Positions 1-12,878 of a stretch of 64,000 nt of DNA are shown here, piece after piece (the first letter of the stretch is position 1; each line of letters begins with the position of its first letter). The position numbers and the translations under genes are program-made. The DNA lies in NCBI RefSeq assembly GCF_013368755.1, contig NC_049566.1:186001-250000 (forward strand), given 5' to 3'. This DNA is from Talaromyces rugulosus (taxonomy: Eukaryota; Ascomycota; Eurotiomycetes; Eurotiales; Trichocomaceae). Below the pieces are notes generated by a model that did not search any database, was not told where the DNA came from, and saw nothing but the letters and a program-made list of their open reading frames with translations.

Positions 1-533
1 TGCAGGTAGAGTTGAAAAGTCACTGTTTTATGAAATAGTAATGTCGAGTTGTAGACTTGCTTGAAATATATTTCTAAGAGCAGTAGTCCAACCTCTGTAG
101 AAGGCAAATCGGTTGTCTCAACGTCGATAGGATTGTCAGAGTTGGGAGAAGCGTCATGACTGTCTTCTTTACTGAACACATTGGCATGGCGCCTGTTGTT
201 CGATTTGTTGACGATAGAAGATTCGGACGGACCAACAATCTCATCACCACCATCCCGCAGCAAAGCATTTGCCCTTTGCTTTGCCCTCGCCCTAGCCTGA
301 CTCGTCTTCTGTGCAATGCGTCTGCGGTCAGGGGCTGAAGGGTAATGGCAGGCGGCTCCATGCTGACGACACCGCACGCACGAGGGTAGCTCGCGATTAC
401 ACTTCAGCTTCTGGGACCGACATCGCAGGCATGACACAGTTACCTTTCCAGCTCCGGGGGGCACCTGTGACGGCAGTGTCGCAGCATGGCCTGTAGGCGG
501 AAGATCGTTTTCCATGTCTGCCGGTTGGTTCAT
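1..533 (-). CDS. Zn(II)2Cys6 transcription factor, N-terminal 177 residues (runs off the left edge)
   Basis: An uninterrupted minus-strand frame runs from an ATG at 533 to the window edge. The complete binuclear zinc cluster has C35, C38, C45, C52, C55 and C62, spacing C-x2-C-x6-C-x6-C-x2-C-x6-C, followed by a basic Arg/Gln/Ala-rich linker. The last visible residues (LLLEIYFKQVYNSTLLFHK) match the start of the fungal-specific regulatory domain, where an acidic/aromatic 'YF..V...P.LH' motif is usual. A second in-frame ATG six codons downstream is an alternative start. The gene is divergent from the HR-PKS with about 1.6 kb between them, so it is a good candidate for the pathway-specific activator of the cluster; that role is inferred from position only. 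The C-terminal part lies outside the window. Confidence 0.88.
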   Translation of the reverse strand, partial: MNQPADMENDLPPTGHAATLPSQVPPGAGKVTVSCLRCRSQKLKCNRELPSCVRCRQHGAACHYPSAPDRRRIAQKTSQARARAKQRANALLRDGGDEIVGPSESSIVNKSNNRRHANVFSKEDSHDASPNSDNPIDVETTDLPSTEVGLLLLEIYFKQVYNSTLLFHKTVTFQLYL

Positions 534-2150
534 TGAGATAAAGGCATACCAGTATCCGATGAGCTGGGCAGAAAAGGACCGCGCGCTGAGCAGTCCGTAA
601 CCCGGCGAGCAGCCGTATCATCAGGACAAGCGTCTGTAATATAGGCAGTCCGAACCAGAAGAGGGCTATGCAATACTCTCCCGTCAACACTCCGCTTCTA
701 TACAAGGCTGCAGAGCAATGTGGCCGGGACATCATGGCCAGCTTCCAGAACAAAGAAGCCGTAGCACTAGAGTGGATTAGAGGCAATACCTCATGATGCG
801 TGTCAGCAACAAGCTGCCCACCTGAGAGTTGTAAATTGGGGGCGTGTGGCATCTAGTAGGGTAAAGAGTTGTCCGTGTATACCAACCAACGTGACCATTT
901 CTAATTCGCTGGCGGAGATGCCTTCGGCAAGCCTATCGACGCCAACGATCGATGTCAGTTGGCTGGCCTACAGAGTAAGTGTTAGATTTAGTGCGGTAAT
1001 TTTACCCGTAAATTATAGCTTGAAACGATTAGAACAAGTTGTTGGATTATAGATTAATACACCTCGCCGAGTTAAAATCGATTCGGTGCCTACATGGGGT
1101 CGGTTAGAAGTGATATATCATGTCGGACCAATTAGCCATTGCCACGTATTAGATGGGGTGTTGGGAATCTCCAATATAGGAGACATCGCCCTCTATGGAA
1201 AACTTCAAGAATTGACAATCATATCACATACATATCAGGTGCAGATAACCGTAATATCCAACACATGTCCACCTAGGGCGCATTCTAGGGCTTAACCGCT
1301 TGGCTAATCAAAAAGACCACGATGTGGAGTCGCAAGACTCCACACTGCACTCGCTTATGTAGCCGTAATCTGGAACATGAATCATGACAGTGACACAAGT
1401 TGGCATGAATTATATGTTGATTTCTTGTAGTGGACAAAGTTGCACTCAATGTACTAGGCACTCAATTTACTAGAAGGAATGTCCTCAATTTTGAAGATAG
1501 CAAGCCCCTGATTATGGAACGTGTTTCTATCAAATTTTCACCTAGTTGGGGTTGACTAGGCGGCGACTCAGTGTCTCCAATAAAAGAAGGCGGGGTTTCC
1601 AGTCCAGAGCCTCTGCTCTGGGCTAGGCTTGGCCATGGGACGCGCCTAAGGCAAGCGTACGTAGCTTGCGCCGATAACCCCTAGTACAGGCCGGGCGGTT
1701 GGGTCCATCTTCTCCGCGTTCACACGACCATCCCAACTCACTCCGCTATCTCTCCCGCGCACATGGGCTTGCCTGTGAGACAAATCTTGGAGGTGGACCC
1801 TAATCTAGTAGCAATGCTCGTATTCTATAGACCCGATCCCTTTGCGGTAAAAATGATCTCACCTCTGTCCGATCCCAGTCTGGTCCCTAGCAAGCAAACA
1901 GTGTTTTCCACAATGGATGAATCACGGAGACAGCTATTTAGGATTCACAATGTCGAGCCATTAAGCAGTTCTCTTGTTCCTGCTGTACTAGAACTTCCAA
2001 CGCCAGGCCATCTCTCTCTCTTTTGCCCATTTTTCAAACACAACTGGTAGATTTATCTCGACTAGTTAATATTTTGATTCTTGATCAAACTGGTTGTTCA
2101 TTACAATCTTATATCGTCAAGCCCATTCAACATATTAAAGGACCAACATC
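534..2150. promoter_or_regulatory. Divergent intergenic region between the Zn2Cys6 gene and the HR-PKS
   Basis: No convincing gene was found in these 1.6 kb; the open frames are short, lack family motifs and do not splice together. The last 100 bases before the PKS start are pyrimidine-rich with a weak TATA-like stretch (about 2110). A CCGA...TCGG inverted pair at 1067-1086 and a GC-rich CCGGGCGG stretch near 1691 could be zinc-cluster binding sites, but this is weak evidence. A 95-codon frame at 1763-2050 has no recognisable domain. Confidence 0.4.
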
Positions 2151-5100
2151 ATGACTGTCACCGACAAACTCAACGGAAACAGTCAGAATGGCACGACACA
2201 TGTCAGCAATGGCAACACAAATGGCCAACAGAACGGCCTTGCTAACTCTCAGCCAATAATGTCCCTTGACGCTGGCCTTGAGCCAATTGCTATTTGTGGA
2301 ATTGGCCTTCGCTTGCCTGGTGCAATTCGTACTGGGGATGACTTTTGGGATGTTCTATACCATGGCAAAGATCTTCGAGGCCCAATACCTGCGGATCGTT
2401 TTAATATCAGTGCTTTTGATGACTTGTTGGGGAAAAAGGGAGCCATCAACACAAGACACGGATACTTTCTTGACGAAGACCTAGGACTTATTGATGCTTC
2501 ATTCTTCAATATGAGCAAAGCAGAGCTGGAAAAGACTGATCCGCAACAGAGAAAACTTCTTGAAGTTGCACGTGAATGCCTTGAAAATGCTGGAGAAGTG
2601 AATTGGCGGGGAAAGAGTGTCGGTGTTTACGTCGGCACATTTGGTGACGACTGGTTACAAAGTACGACAAAAGAGAGCCAAGTCACAGGCAGTTACAATT
2701 TCAGTGGAGACCTTATGCTCGCGAATAGAGTTTCCTACGAATTCGATTTTCAGGGCCCAAGGTAAAGCCATACAACTTACCACTTATATGAGCGTGTAAG
2801 AGAGCTAATTCTATGTGATATTTTAGTTTGGTAGTCAAAACAGGCTGCAGTGCAAGTCTAGTTGCACTCCACGAAGCTTGCCGGGCCCTTCAGAGACAAG
2901 ACTGTACCGCAGCTCTTGTATGTGGCACGTCTCTTCTCATGGGGCCTCACATTTTCACAGTCATGACAAACGAGGGTGTTCTCTCCCCTGAGGGTTCATC
3001 CAAAACGTTTGACGCAAAGGCAGACGGATTTGCCCGAGCTGATGGCATCAATGCCGTTTTTCTCAAACGCCTTCCAGATGCGCTTCGAGATGGTAACCCA
3101 ATTCGCGCAATTGTTCGGAATTCTGGCAATAATAGTGACGGCAAGTCACAAGGACTGTTGTCGCCTAGATCGTCTACACAAGAAGCTTTAATACGGCATG
3201 TATACTCTCAAGCGAAATTGGATCCTAGTGAGACTGGTTTCATTGAATGCCATGGTACTGGCACAGCAACGGGCGATCCAATTGAAACCAGTGCGGTTGG
3301 AAATGTATTTGGAGAGAAAGGCATCTATATCGGATCGGTATGTTCTAACCTGATATATAAACCAAGAATGGCTACGAATGAATGTCTACTAACACTTGGT
3401 TCCATATTAGGTCAAACCCAATACAGGTCACTCTGAAGGTGCAAGTGGCCTCACTAGTCTGATCAAGGCAGTGCTTGCGTTGGAGCACAAGATAATTCCC
3501 CCAAATATTAAGTTCTCAGTTCCAAATCCCAAGAGTAAGTCAAATGAGCCATCTATTTTATGATCGAAGCCTTGTATCAGCTCGCTAACAAAATCTCTAG
3601 TTGCCTTTGAAAAGAATAAGCTCGTTGTGCCAGTAAAGCCAACACCTTGGCCAAGCAATCGCACAGAGAGAATATCAATCAACTCATTTGGAATTGGAGG
3701 AAGTAATGCGCATGTCATCGTTGATAGTATAGAACAATTCCTCACGGATAATCCTACACTTACTCACCGGTGGTCCCTGACGTTCGACAAACCTACTTGG
3801 ACATTACCACGACTGCTCCTCTTCTCGGCTAACAATGCAGAATCCACCAAGGGCTTTGCACGACAAAGCATCAAATATGCTACACAACGACCTGAGTCTC
3901 TAGTGGACCTAGCGTACAGTCTATCATCAAGACGCGAGAAACTGCCACACCGATCCTATGCCCTTGTTTCTGCCAACGGTGTCATTGCAGAGTCCGCTCC
4001 TGTTGTCAAAACGACGTCTCGCCAAAGACCCCAAATTTGGGTATTTAGTGGCCAAGGAGCACAGTGGGCACAAATGGGCAGAGAACTTCTTGCCAATCAC
4101 CCCATCTTTTCTCGAACCATTCATGATCTGGATTTCGCTTTGCAGTCTTTGAAACTACGTCCGAAATGGACTTTAAGAGGTACGTAACACCGTTTACCAT
4201 TCCTTTTTTCTTGTCTCACATCGATATAGATGAACTTTCAAAACCCAAAGACACAAGTCAAGTGTATCGGGCCGAGTTATCACAACCCCTGACTACGGCG
4301 GTGCAGCTGGGTTTGGTAAATGTTCTGAAGCAGCTAGGCGTTACAGCCGATGCAGTAATTGGTCATTCAAGTGGTGAAATTGCGGCTGCGTACGCGGCAG
4401 ATATATTGTCTCTGAGTGATGCGATAATCGTATCATACCTCCGCGGTTTTGTGACCAATTTTCAGACTAATAAGGGTGGTATGGCGGCGGTTGGACTCAG
4501 CGCAAACGCAGTTAAGGAATACCTGCTTGAAGGCACCGTTATTGCGGCAGAGAACAGCGATAAAGCGACCACTATCTCAGGAGACGAGACCGCCCTGGAT
4601 CAAGTTATAGAGAATATCAAAGCCAAGCACCCAGATACGCTTGCTCGAAGGCTTCGGGTCGATATGGCGTATCATTCACCCCGCATGGCAATAGTTGGCG
4701 ACAGTTATCTGGAGATGATGAGAAACACACTGGGTGCGTCGAGAACATGGTCACAACCAAGTACATCAAAGACCGCAATGTTCTCCACCGTCACTAGTCA
4801 ACGCATCGCTTTGACGATTGACCTAAAGTACTGGGTGACCAATTTAGTTTCCCCCGTAAGGTTTAGTCCTGGATTTTCGACAATGCTTACTGCTCTGGCT
4901 GGCCAACCAGTGATCATTGAAGTCGGACCTCACTCACAACTAGCCGGACCAATTCGCGAGATTTGTACAGCAGAAGGCGTACAAAGTAGCTATATACCTA
5001 CCATGATACGCGAGGCAGACTGTGTTGAGTCTCTCGCTTCTGCTGCTGGCCAACTTTTCCAACAAGGCGTGGAGTTTGACACAAGTGCCGACTCTACAAT

Positions 5101-8100
5101 ATTTCCACCAGGAAAAGTCTTGACCAATTTGCCTCTATACCAATGGGACCATTCGGCCAAGTACTGGTATGAGAACAGAGTCTCACATGATTGGCGTTTC
5201 CGCAAATATGGACACCATGCTCTGCTCGGTGAGATTATCCCAGAAAGCAGCACGATTGAACCGAGTTGGCGCTGTATCCTCGACCTGGAAGATGAACCGT
5301 GGTTGAGAGATCATATGATTGCAACCGACATTGTTTTTCCATTTGCAGGCTACGTCAGCATGGCGGGCGAGGCGATACGACAAATCTCCGGAACTGATAT
5401 TGCTGGCTATAAAGTCAAGCATGTTGTGGTGCATACCGCTTTGGTATTGAATGAAAGCAAACCAGCCGAGGTTATAACAACACTTCGAAAACGCAAACTA
5501 ACTGATGCGTCCGATTCGAAGTACTACGAATTTACGATTTCGTCTCACTCCGGTTCTACATGGACTAAGCATTGTGAAGGCAATGTGGTTGCATTGACAG
5601 AAAAAAAGTCGGTTGCGGATAACGTGAAAACGTTTCCGCGTAAAGTTATGGTGTCCAGATGGTACGACATCGTGTCCAGAGTTGGTTTGAGATATGGCCC
5701 AAATTTCCAGGGCATCAAGTTCCTCGAAGCATCTCCAGTAAGCATGCATGCCATCGCAGGAATTGCCGAGACGACCAACGGCCCATTCCTTTTTCATCCT
5801 ACCGCAATGGACTCAGCCTTTCAGCTAGTGATTGCTGCGGGAGCCAAAGCGTCATCCCGAAATTTTACACAATTGGTTGTACCGACCTTGATTGAAGAGA
5901 TCGAGATATATGCCTCGTCTGGTCTCATGACTGCTGAAGCTCAAGTTTCTCCAGACGGCAAAGAAACTGAATTGACATGCACCTCTGGCCAATCTGTGTG
6001 TCTTCGTATGAAAGGCGCAAGATTGACAGCCTTAGAGGGCGATCAAGAACCAGGTTTCGACAGGCACAAGGCAGCACGACTAGAGTTTTTCCCTAACCTT
6101 GACTTTGTGGACCATTCAACACTAGTTGACGCACCGTTTGTTCGAAGAGAGACTAGGGTGAATATAGAAGAGACAGTACTCCTGTCAATCTTGGACTCGG
6201 CTGAACGTGTCAAAGACCTGGAGCCTAGTCAGCCACATTATCAAATCTATCGAGAATGGCTGTTCAGGGAACAAAAGCGAGCCTCCAATAAGACATATCG
6301 ACTCTTCACAGATCGTGCGCATTTCTTCTCAACGCTCACCTGCGAACAACGTCAAGATGAGCTTAATAAGAGACTGGAGCTACTCTCAGATGACCCCGTC
6401 TTCAAACATCTTGCTCGCGGAATTCACAGAGTAAATCAAAATTGTGAGAATCTGTTCACGGGAAAATTGGACGCCTTGAATATGCTTCTGGAAGATAACG
6501 TCCTGGCGGAGATTTACAACTCTGTATCTTCCGATTTCTCGAGGTTTGTCAAGCTCTTGAGCATCAACAAGCCCACACTGCGCATCCTTGAAGTAGGAGC
6601 CGGAACAGGCGGTGCAACAGAGTTGATCCTTCGTGATCTCGTCGACATCTCCAACAACCCTCCACACAGCGTCTACACGTTTACCGACATTTCTGGCGGA
6701 TTTTTCGCGCAAGCTGCTGAAAGATTTAAGTATACTCCGAATATGGAGTTTAGATTATTCGACATTAGTCAGAGCCCATTCGAGCAAGGCTTCGAGGCTA
6801 ATAGCTACGACCTCATTCTAGCTAACAATGTCGTCCACGCGACAGAAAACCTCCAAGCTACCTTGCGCAATTTGAGGCCCCTTCTCCGAGAGGGTGGTCA
6901 ATTACTTCTTTCAGAAGTATGTGCTACCGGTGCCAATGCGCCTGGGTTCGTCTTTGGCCAGTTTTCGGGCTGGTGGATGGGCGAGGCTGACGATCGCAAA
7001 TGGGAGCCATATGTTCATGTATCCCGGTGGGATCGCGAGCTCAAAGCCGCTGGGTTCTCAGGAGCTGATACTGCAGTGTTTGACGAAGATGAGCCATATC
7101 AGTACTGTGCAGCTATAATTTCTCATGCGGTATCTAAAGTCACGACTGAACATTCCCCAGGCGTGGGCGGTCTTGAGGCTATTGCAGTTGTTTGTGATAG
7201 TCCAGATCATGGTCCAAGTGCAGATTTGATTGCTGATATACGATCACGAGGGCATGATGTTGAAGTAGTTAAATTCGGAACCGCGCCCCCCCCTGCAAAC
7301 CGGCCTGTTCTAGTGACTTTGGATCTAGAAGGCTACTTCTTCCAAGACATTACAGCACCTCGTCTCCTCGCCTGGCAAGGTCTTTGGCATCACCACCAAG
7401 GGCAGAAGTTGCTTTGGGTAATGCCAAAAGTACAACTCGACTGTGACGATCCGAGACCAGCTCAAACTCTTGGTGCCATGCGTGTCGCTCGGGCCGAGTT
7501 ATCACTGCCCTTCCACACTCTGGAGATTGACTCATCAGAGCCGAACTTTACCGATCTAGTCCTCAAAGTGTTTGACAAAGTTGTCGGTCGTGATGACGTT
7601 GAAGCACTCTCTCCAGACAGAGAGTTTGTGGTGCAAAATGGTATCGTCAAGGTCGGCCGCGCCCAACCATTCTCGCTGAAAAAAGAGATTGGTTTTGTTG
7701 CCACCAGTGAATGTGATACCACGCGGCTTGAAATCAGCAAACCTGGTTTATTGGAGACTCTACACTGGGTCAGCACCAAAACTACTTCTTTAGCAGCAGA
7801 CGAAGTTGAGATTGAAGCAAGAGCGGTTGGATTGAATTTCAGAGTATGTTGATCCTCAAGAATCATTGTTACTTGTACCATAAAGTCTAACGGTGATTTG
7901 TTAGGATATTATGGTATCTATGGGTATCTTAACCTTTGGAGATGGGACGCCACAGCTTGGTATCGAGATGTCAGGCATTATCACCAGTGTTGGATCAGCG
8001 GTCCAAAATGTTAAACCGGGAGATCGTGTCGTTGCGTTGGCCTCTCAAGGTTGTTTTTCAACGAAATGCATCATGAAAGCGCCACTCGTCGTCCAAATTC

Positions 8101-10119
8101 CAGACAACCTCGGTTTCGAAGAAGCTGCTACAATGCCCGCTGTTTTCTCTACCGTCATCCAAGCTCTTACTCGAGTGGCGCACTTGGAGAAAGGCAAAAG
8201 TGTACTCATCCATTCGGCGTGTGGAGGTATTGGCCATGCGGCCATCCAGCTTTGCAAAAACGCCGATGTCGAGGTATGTTTATAAAGACAATTGCCGATT
8301 TAGATTATCATTGCTGATTAACAACCATCATGGCAGATTTATGTTACAGTGGGTAGCAATACCAAGGCCGAGTATGCCGAAAACACCCTTGGTATCTCTA
8401 AAGATCACATCTTCAATTCACGTGATGACTCTTTCGTGGCTGATATAATGAGAGCAACAAATGGTAAAGGGGTGGACATTGTGCTCAATTCTCTTTCAGG
8501 ACCTCTTCTCCACGCTTCTTGGGACTGTGTGGCTGAATTTGGTCAGCTCGTGGAACTGGGTAAGCGAGACCTTGTCGAGTTCGGTTCCCTTGCGTTGGAG
8601 CCTTTCCTGCTCAACCGATCTTATTGTTGTGTGGATCTGGCGCATATGCTTGAGCGTCGCCCTGAAAAAGTCGGTCAATTGCTTCAAGACTCTATCGACC
8701 TATTCCGCGAGGGAAAGATTCAGTCTATCGCAAGCCGCACCGACTTTACCGCAAACCAAATCACTGAAGCTTTCCGTCACCTTCAGAAGGGGAACCATAT
8801 TGGTAAAGCTGTTGTCACGCTACCTCAGGACTCTTCTGACTTAGTTTCTTCGCCTAAACGGGCAGAAGTAAGCTTTGATTCATCAGCCACTTACTTGCTT
8901 ACTGGCGGGCTGGGCGGAGTAGGTAGGGCAGTAGCGGCATGGATGGCGGAACGTGGCGCGCGCAATTTGATATTCTTGTCTCGCTCAGCTGGTAGAGGTG
9001 GTGATGACTTGTCGTTCTTTGCCGAACTAGAGGCATTGGGCTGTACTGCCATCCCGGTACAAGGCCAGGTGCAGTTGTTGGAAGACGTTGAACGAGCCAT
9101 AGCCGCAGCTCCGAGTCCCATTCATGGCATCTTGCACCTTGCCATGGTTCTCGAGGTAAGTGACTGTGATTGGAGTATATCCAGTTTCAACTGCTAACAA
9201 TTTTCATGTATAGGATGGAGCCGCCGTTGATTTGACTTTTGAGCAGTGGACTGCAGCCGTGGCACCAAAAGTAGATGGTGCTTGGAACCTTCATAATTCT
9301 TTTATCCAACGACAGCAAAACTTGGATTTTTTCCTCCTGTCGAGTTCAATTGTTACTAGTGCTCACCATCCAGGTCAAAGTAATTATGCCGCCGCCAACA
9401 CGTCACTAGAAGCATTTGCTCAATATCGTCGGCGTCAAGGTCTCCCGGCAGCTGTGCTGAGCTTGTGTCCTATCGACGATATCGGATTCGTGGCAGAGAA
9501 TCCTGTCATCCGTCGCAAGCTTAAATCACAAGGCTTGAACTTCCTACCCGAAAAAGAGGTGCTTGACTATTTTGAGTTTGCTGTGTTACACCAGCAAGAC
9601 GAAGTGCAGAGCAGCTCACCTAAAGACCAACTGTCTTCATGGGCGAACGACAGTCACACAATCGTCGGTTTGCATAGTGAAATGCCTCTGGATGATCCTA
9701 ACTGTCATACAATATGGCGGCGGAACCGCGAAATGGGTTTCTATCACAATGTAAGCACAACATCGAACAATAACATTTCCAAATCCTCTAGCGGCCTCAA
9801 AGCCTTTATTGAGCAGGCGACATCGAGCGGTGATCCAGCAAAGTTCTTGGATAATGACGCAGCCGTTGATTATTTGGCGACTGAGATTGGGTTGCGCATC
9901 CTTCAATTGATGATGCGCGATGCAGATGAAGTGGACATTTCAGTGAGTGTCCATGCTGTTGGCATGGACTCATTGATGGCAATTGAGCTTCGGCGCTGGT
10001 GGAAGCAAAACTTTGCTGTCGATGTGACTGTGTTGGAGATTATGGGAGCAGGAACTCTTCGAGGACTTGGGCATGTTGCGAGCCAGGGACTAAAAAAAAA
10101 GATTTTCAAAGAAGGCTAA
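2151..10119 (+). CDS. Highly reducing polyketide synthase (KS-AT-DH-cMT-ER-KR-ACP), 2510 aa
   Basis: Eight exons: 2151-2761, 2827-3337, 3411-3534, 3601-4179, 4230-7843, 7905-8273, 8337-9155 and 9214-10119 (7533 nt, in frame). KS: active-site C211 in TGCSAS, H346 in ECHGTGT, H381 in [18 protein letters not shown] near 563 and GHSSG with S655. DH: H970 in WLRDHMI and D1136 in [11 protein letters not shown]-methyltransferase: [10 protein letters not shown] near 1396. ER: GLNFRD at 1810-1814 and the NADPH loop [11 protein letters not shown] from 1916. [12 protein letters not shown] from 2125 and Y2267 in SNYAAAN. ACP: S2462 in [10 protein letters not shown]. All catalytic residues are present, so a fully reduced, C-methylated chain can be made in principle. 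There is no thioesterase, reductase or condensation domain, so release must need a separate enzyme. The product cannot be named from sequence. The gene converges on the MFS gene. Confidence 0.96.
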
Positions 10120-10431
10120 ACCATCGTAAATCATAAAAAGAAATGGATGGTATTTAATTCGTTTTTATTCTATACCGAATATCACCTAGAATTCTTTTGC
10201 GTATTATAGTTCTATTTGTAGAATTAAACGATAATTTAAAGACTGTTCAGATGACGAACAAGAATCAAATTTTAGATGGCTTATTTTTGCTCTACCTATA
10301 TTAAAGCAGTGTCCCCGATTCAATAAAGCAAGATAACACAAGACTAAAGTTGGCACAGCCATTTACCCAAGCCAAAAGATAAGGATTGAGAAGTAACGAA
10401 CTCGGGGATGAGATACTAAACCCGACCGTCC
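10120..10431. other. Convergent 3' intergenic region, HR-PKS / MFS
   Basis: AT-rich 312-bp spacer between two convergent genes. It must hold both 3' untranslated ends. Nothing else was recognised. Confidence 0.5.
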
Positions 10432-12189
10432 TTATTGGGTAGTGCCAGTTTCAGCGTCAGTCTGATCTTCGGCCTTTTGACTGTCCTTGACGCTTTTCCA
10501 CTCCATGAAGATAAGTCCCAGCGCACTCAGACACGTAGTAATGAGCGCCACCCTAAATGTTCCTACAATGGCCTCATTGTATACATGTTTGAGCTGTTCC
10601 AATACTGCGGGATCCGTGATTCCCAACTTTGATGGTGCAGCCGTCGCTCCGGCATCAACAATTGTCTGAGGATCGACACCAAGATTGTGTATACCTCTAA
10701 GACCCTCAATAAGCTTGGTGGCAAAGACATTTTGAGCAACGCTAATGAAAAGGCTGCCGCCAAACATCTGAGCAAAAATAATGATTGATGTCCCAATGGG
10801 CACGTCGGTGAGAGGAAGAACGGCCTGTGCCTGGATAATCGTTTGTTGCATGCCGATTCCAATACCGACGCCGAAAACAATCTGATAGCCGACCCATTTG
10901 CCAGTCGTGATGTCAACCGAGTAAAGGGTTAGAAGCCCAGCACCGATAGAGCCAATGACAGTCAGCCCATACATGAATGGAGCAGGGTAGCCCTGCTTTG
11001 TCACCACTCCTCCTGCAATCGTCGCTCCTAAAGTGAACGAGATGAGTAGCGGCAACGTATTCACGCCAGCTGTAGTAGCAGAAGTACCCCGAACGACCTG
11101 GAACCAGATGGGGATATAGTAAATATTGACAAAGAATGCCGCGCCAACGCACATAGAAAAGTATGCCGAACTCGCAATACTGCGCTGTTTTATGATACGT
11201 CCTGGTATGGTAGCATCTTCGCCCACAAAATACTGGACGACGGCAAAGGCAATCAAGAGGACACCAAAAAGGGTTAGTAGAGCAATGATGCGACCGTTGC
11301 TCCATGGATATGTGGTTCCTCCCCAGAACAAGGCGAGAAGAATACAGATGACGCTAGGCAAGAATAGAAGCGTGCCAATAGGGTCAAAACTCTTGATCTT
11401 CCGAAGCAAACCGGGATTTTCCTGCGTAAGATCGGCTTCCTTTTCCGGCAACCTAAGGAACAGCAAAATCGAAGCAGCAGTTATACCGCCAAAGGGCAGG
11501 TTGATATAAAAGCACCATCTCCATGAAACATGATCGGTAAAGGCACCTCCGAGTAACGGCCCAACAATGCTGGCAATGCCATATACCGCGCCAAAAAGGC
11601 CCGTGTAAATGGGACGCTTGTCGAGTGGTGTTGTGAATGCCAGGATAATCAACGAGCCAGAGAAGATTCCCGCTCCGCCAATACCTGCAATAGCACGGGC
11701 GACAATCAGGGCAACCGAGTTAGGTGCCACGGCGCATATGAGAGATCCGAGTTCGAAAAAGAATAGACAAAGTAGGAAGACCCATTTCACGCTGAAAGTT
11801 TTGTAGAGGCGGCCCAAGAAGAGGGTGAAGCCGCAAAATGTAAGCAAGTATGCAGAGCCGTACCAGCCAACATCTGACAAGGCTTGGAATTGGTCTGTAA
11901 TTTTGGGAATCGCTGTAGCGATGATGGTGTTGTCCAGTGAGACGCAGAGAACAGCAAGTTGGAGACCACCCACTATAGCCAAAAGCCTGAGTCCTGACGG
12001 GTATGTGGTGTTGTCGGCGGCTTCGCTGGTGGCCAGATCGACGGGCAATGATGCGTCGAGTGCATCCTTTTCGTTGTTCAATTCCTCTGCCGTCGTCAAA
12101 TTGTTTGCGTGGTTGAATCTGTCATGAACTAGGTCATTGTCACCACTCAAGGTGGCAGCTTTGCTGTCCGTGCTGTCGGGGGTGCTCAT
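10432..12189 (-). CDS. MFS multidrug/toxin efflux transporter, DHA2 (14-TM) type, 585 aa
   Basis: Single exon. The ATG at 12189 (MSTPDSTDS) is chosen; the open frame extends upstream only through a TTG. A hydrophilic acidic N-terminus of about 70 residues precedes many hydrophobic helices. Family motifs include [13 protein letters not shown] in TM1, [20 protein letters not shown] in the first cytoplasmic loop, the antiporter motif C region [16 protein letters not shown], and FYINLPFGG. These are standard for the 14-helix drug:H+ antiporters that sit in fungal secondary-metabolite clusters and export the product at the plasma membrane. It lies tail-to-tail with the PKS, which fits export of, or self-protection from, the polyketide; the substrate is inferred. 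No breaks were seen. Confidence 0.93.
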   Translation of the reverse strand: MSTPDSTDSKAATLSGDNDLVHDRFNHANNLTTAEELNNEKDALDASLPVDLATSEAADNTTYPSGLRLLAIVGGLQLAVLCVSLDNTIIATAIPKITDQFQALSDVGWYGSAYLLTFCGFTLFLGRLYKTFSVKWVFLLCLFFFELGSLICAVAPNSVALIVARAIAGIGGAGIFSGSLIILAFTTPLDKRPIYTGLFGAVYGIASIVGPLLGGAFTDHVSWRWCFYINLPFGGITAASILLFLRLPEKEADLTQENPGLLRKIKSFDPIGTLLFLPSVICILLALFWGGTTYPWSNGRIIALLTLFGVLLIAFAVVQYFVGEDATIPGRIIKQRSIASSAYFSMCVGAAFFVNIYYIPIWFQVVRGTSATTAGVNTLPLLISFTLGATIAGGVVTKQGYPAPFMYGLTVIGSIGAGLLTLYSVDITTGKWVGYQIVFGVGIGIGMQQTIIQAQAVLPLTDVPIGTSIIIFAQMFGGSLFISVAQNVFATKLIEGLRGIHNLGVDPQTIVDAGATAAPSKLGITDPAVLEQLKHVYNEAIVGTFRVALITTCLSALGLIFMEWKSVKDSQKAEDQTDAETGTTQ

Positions 12190-12878
12190 GGTTGCAAAAA
12201 AGTGTGATACAAGCAAGATACGCAGTCAAACTGAGAGAATGGTTGAGAAATCTAAATAGATCTCACCTGCTTGAGAAAGTCGGCGCCTTTACCCTAACCC
12301 TTCAGTGAGGTGAGGCCGTCAACGCTTTAAAAGGGGACTAACATGCGCAACTCTTGGTGACAGTATCAATGCATACATAGTTCATCGGTAAGGGGCCCTG
12401 CGGACGAGTTAGTGCGTGCTGCCCAGCGGACGATTTGGTGCGGACAACTACGTAGTACGAATTCTAAATAAGTGCGGGTGGGGACGATCTCCGAGTGGAT
12501 CCGACGGCCGGCCCCACCTGTCATATGCAAGTCGCTCGACGCGGCGACGCTATTTGGACGTCAACCCCTGCGTGGCTGAACACACTTGTAATAATGGAGG
12601 GGCTTGTAAATTGGTTATGCTCCGGTATGTATAACATTGAAGATTATAGTGGCAGCCTCGCTAGACTAACCACTTTAGTTGAATTCTGTAAATTTTAAGG
12701 CTATCTTGGACAATGCATCGGTCAGTTCCGGCCATGAAACGCAGGCGACGGAGCTGAACGAGCCTATAGATGGCAATTTTAAAATGAGTGTAATAGTGGA
12801 GATGGCGGACAAAACCTGCTACAGGACAGCGAAGGAAACAGCTTCAATCACACAAGTACAGTTTTCCATACGACTTCT
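12190..12878. promoter_or_regulatory. Upstream region of the MFS gene
   Basis: 689 bp between the MFS start and the 3' end of the 2OG oxygenase gene. No gene was seen. A GC-rich patch at 12479-12550 carries several CGG/CCG triplets flanked by GTGGGG and CCCCAC, which could be bound by a zinc-cluster factor; that is speculative. Confidence 0.3.

Noticed and set aside
1763..2050. 95-codon open frame just upstream of the PKS start
   Set aside because: No motif, odd composition, ends about 100 bp before the PKS ATG; taken as promoter sequence. An upstream open frame effect cannot be excluded.
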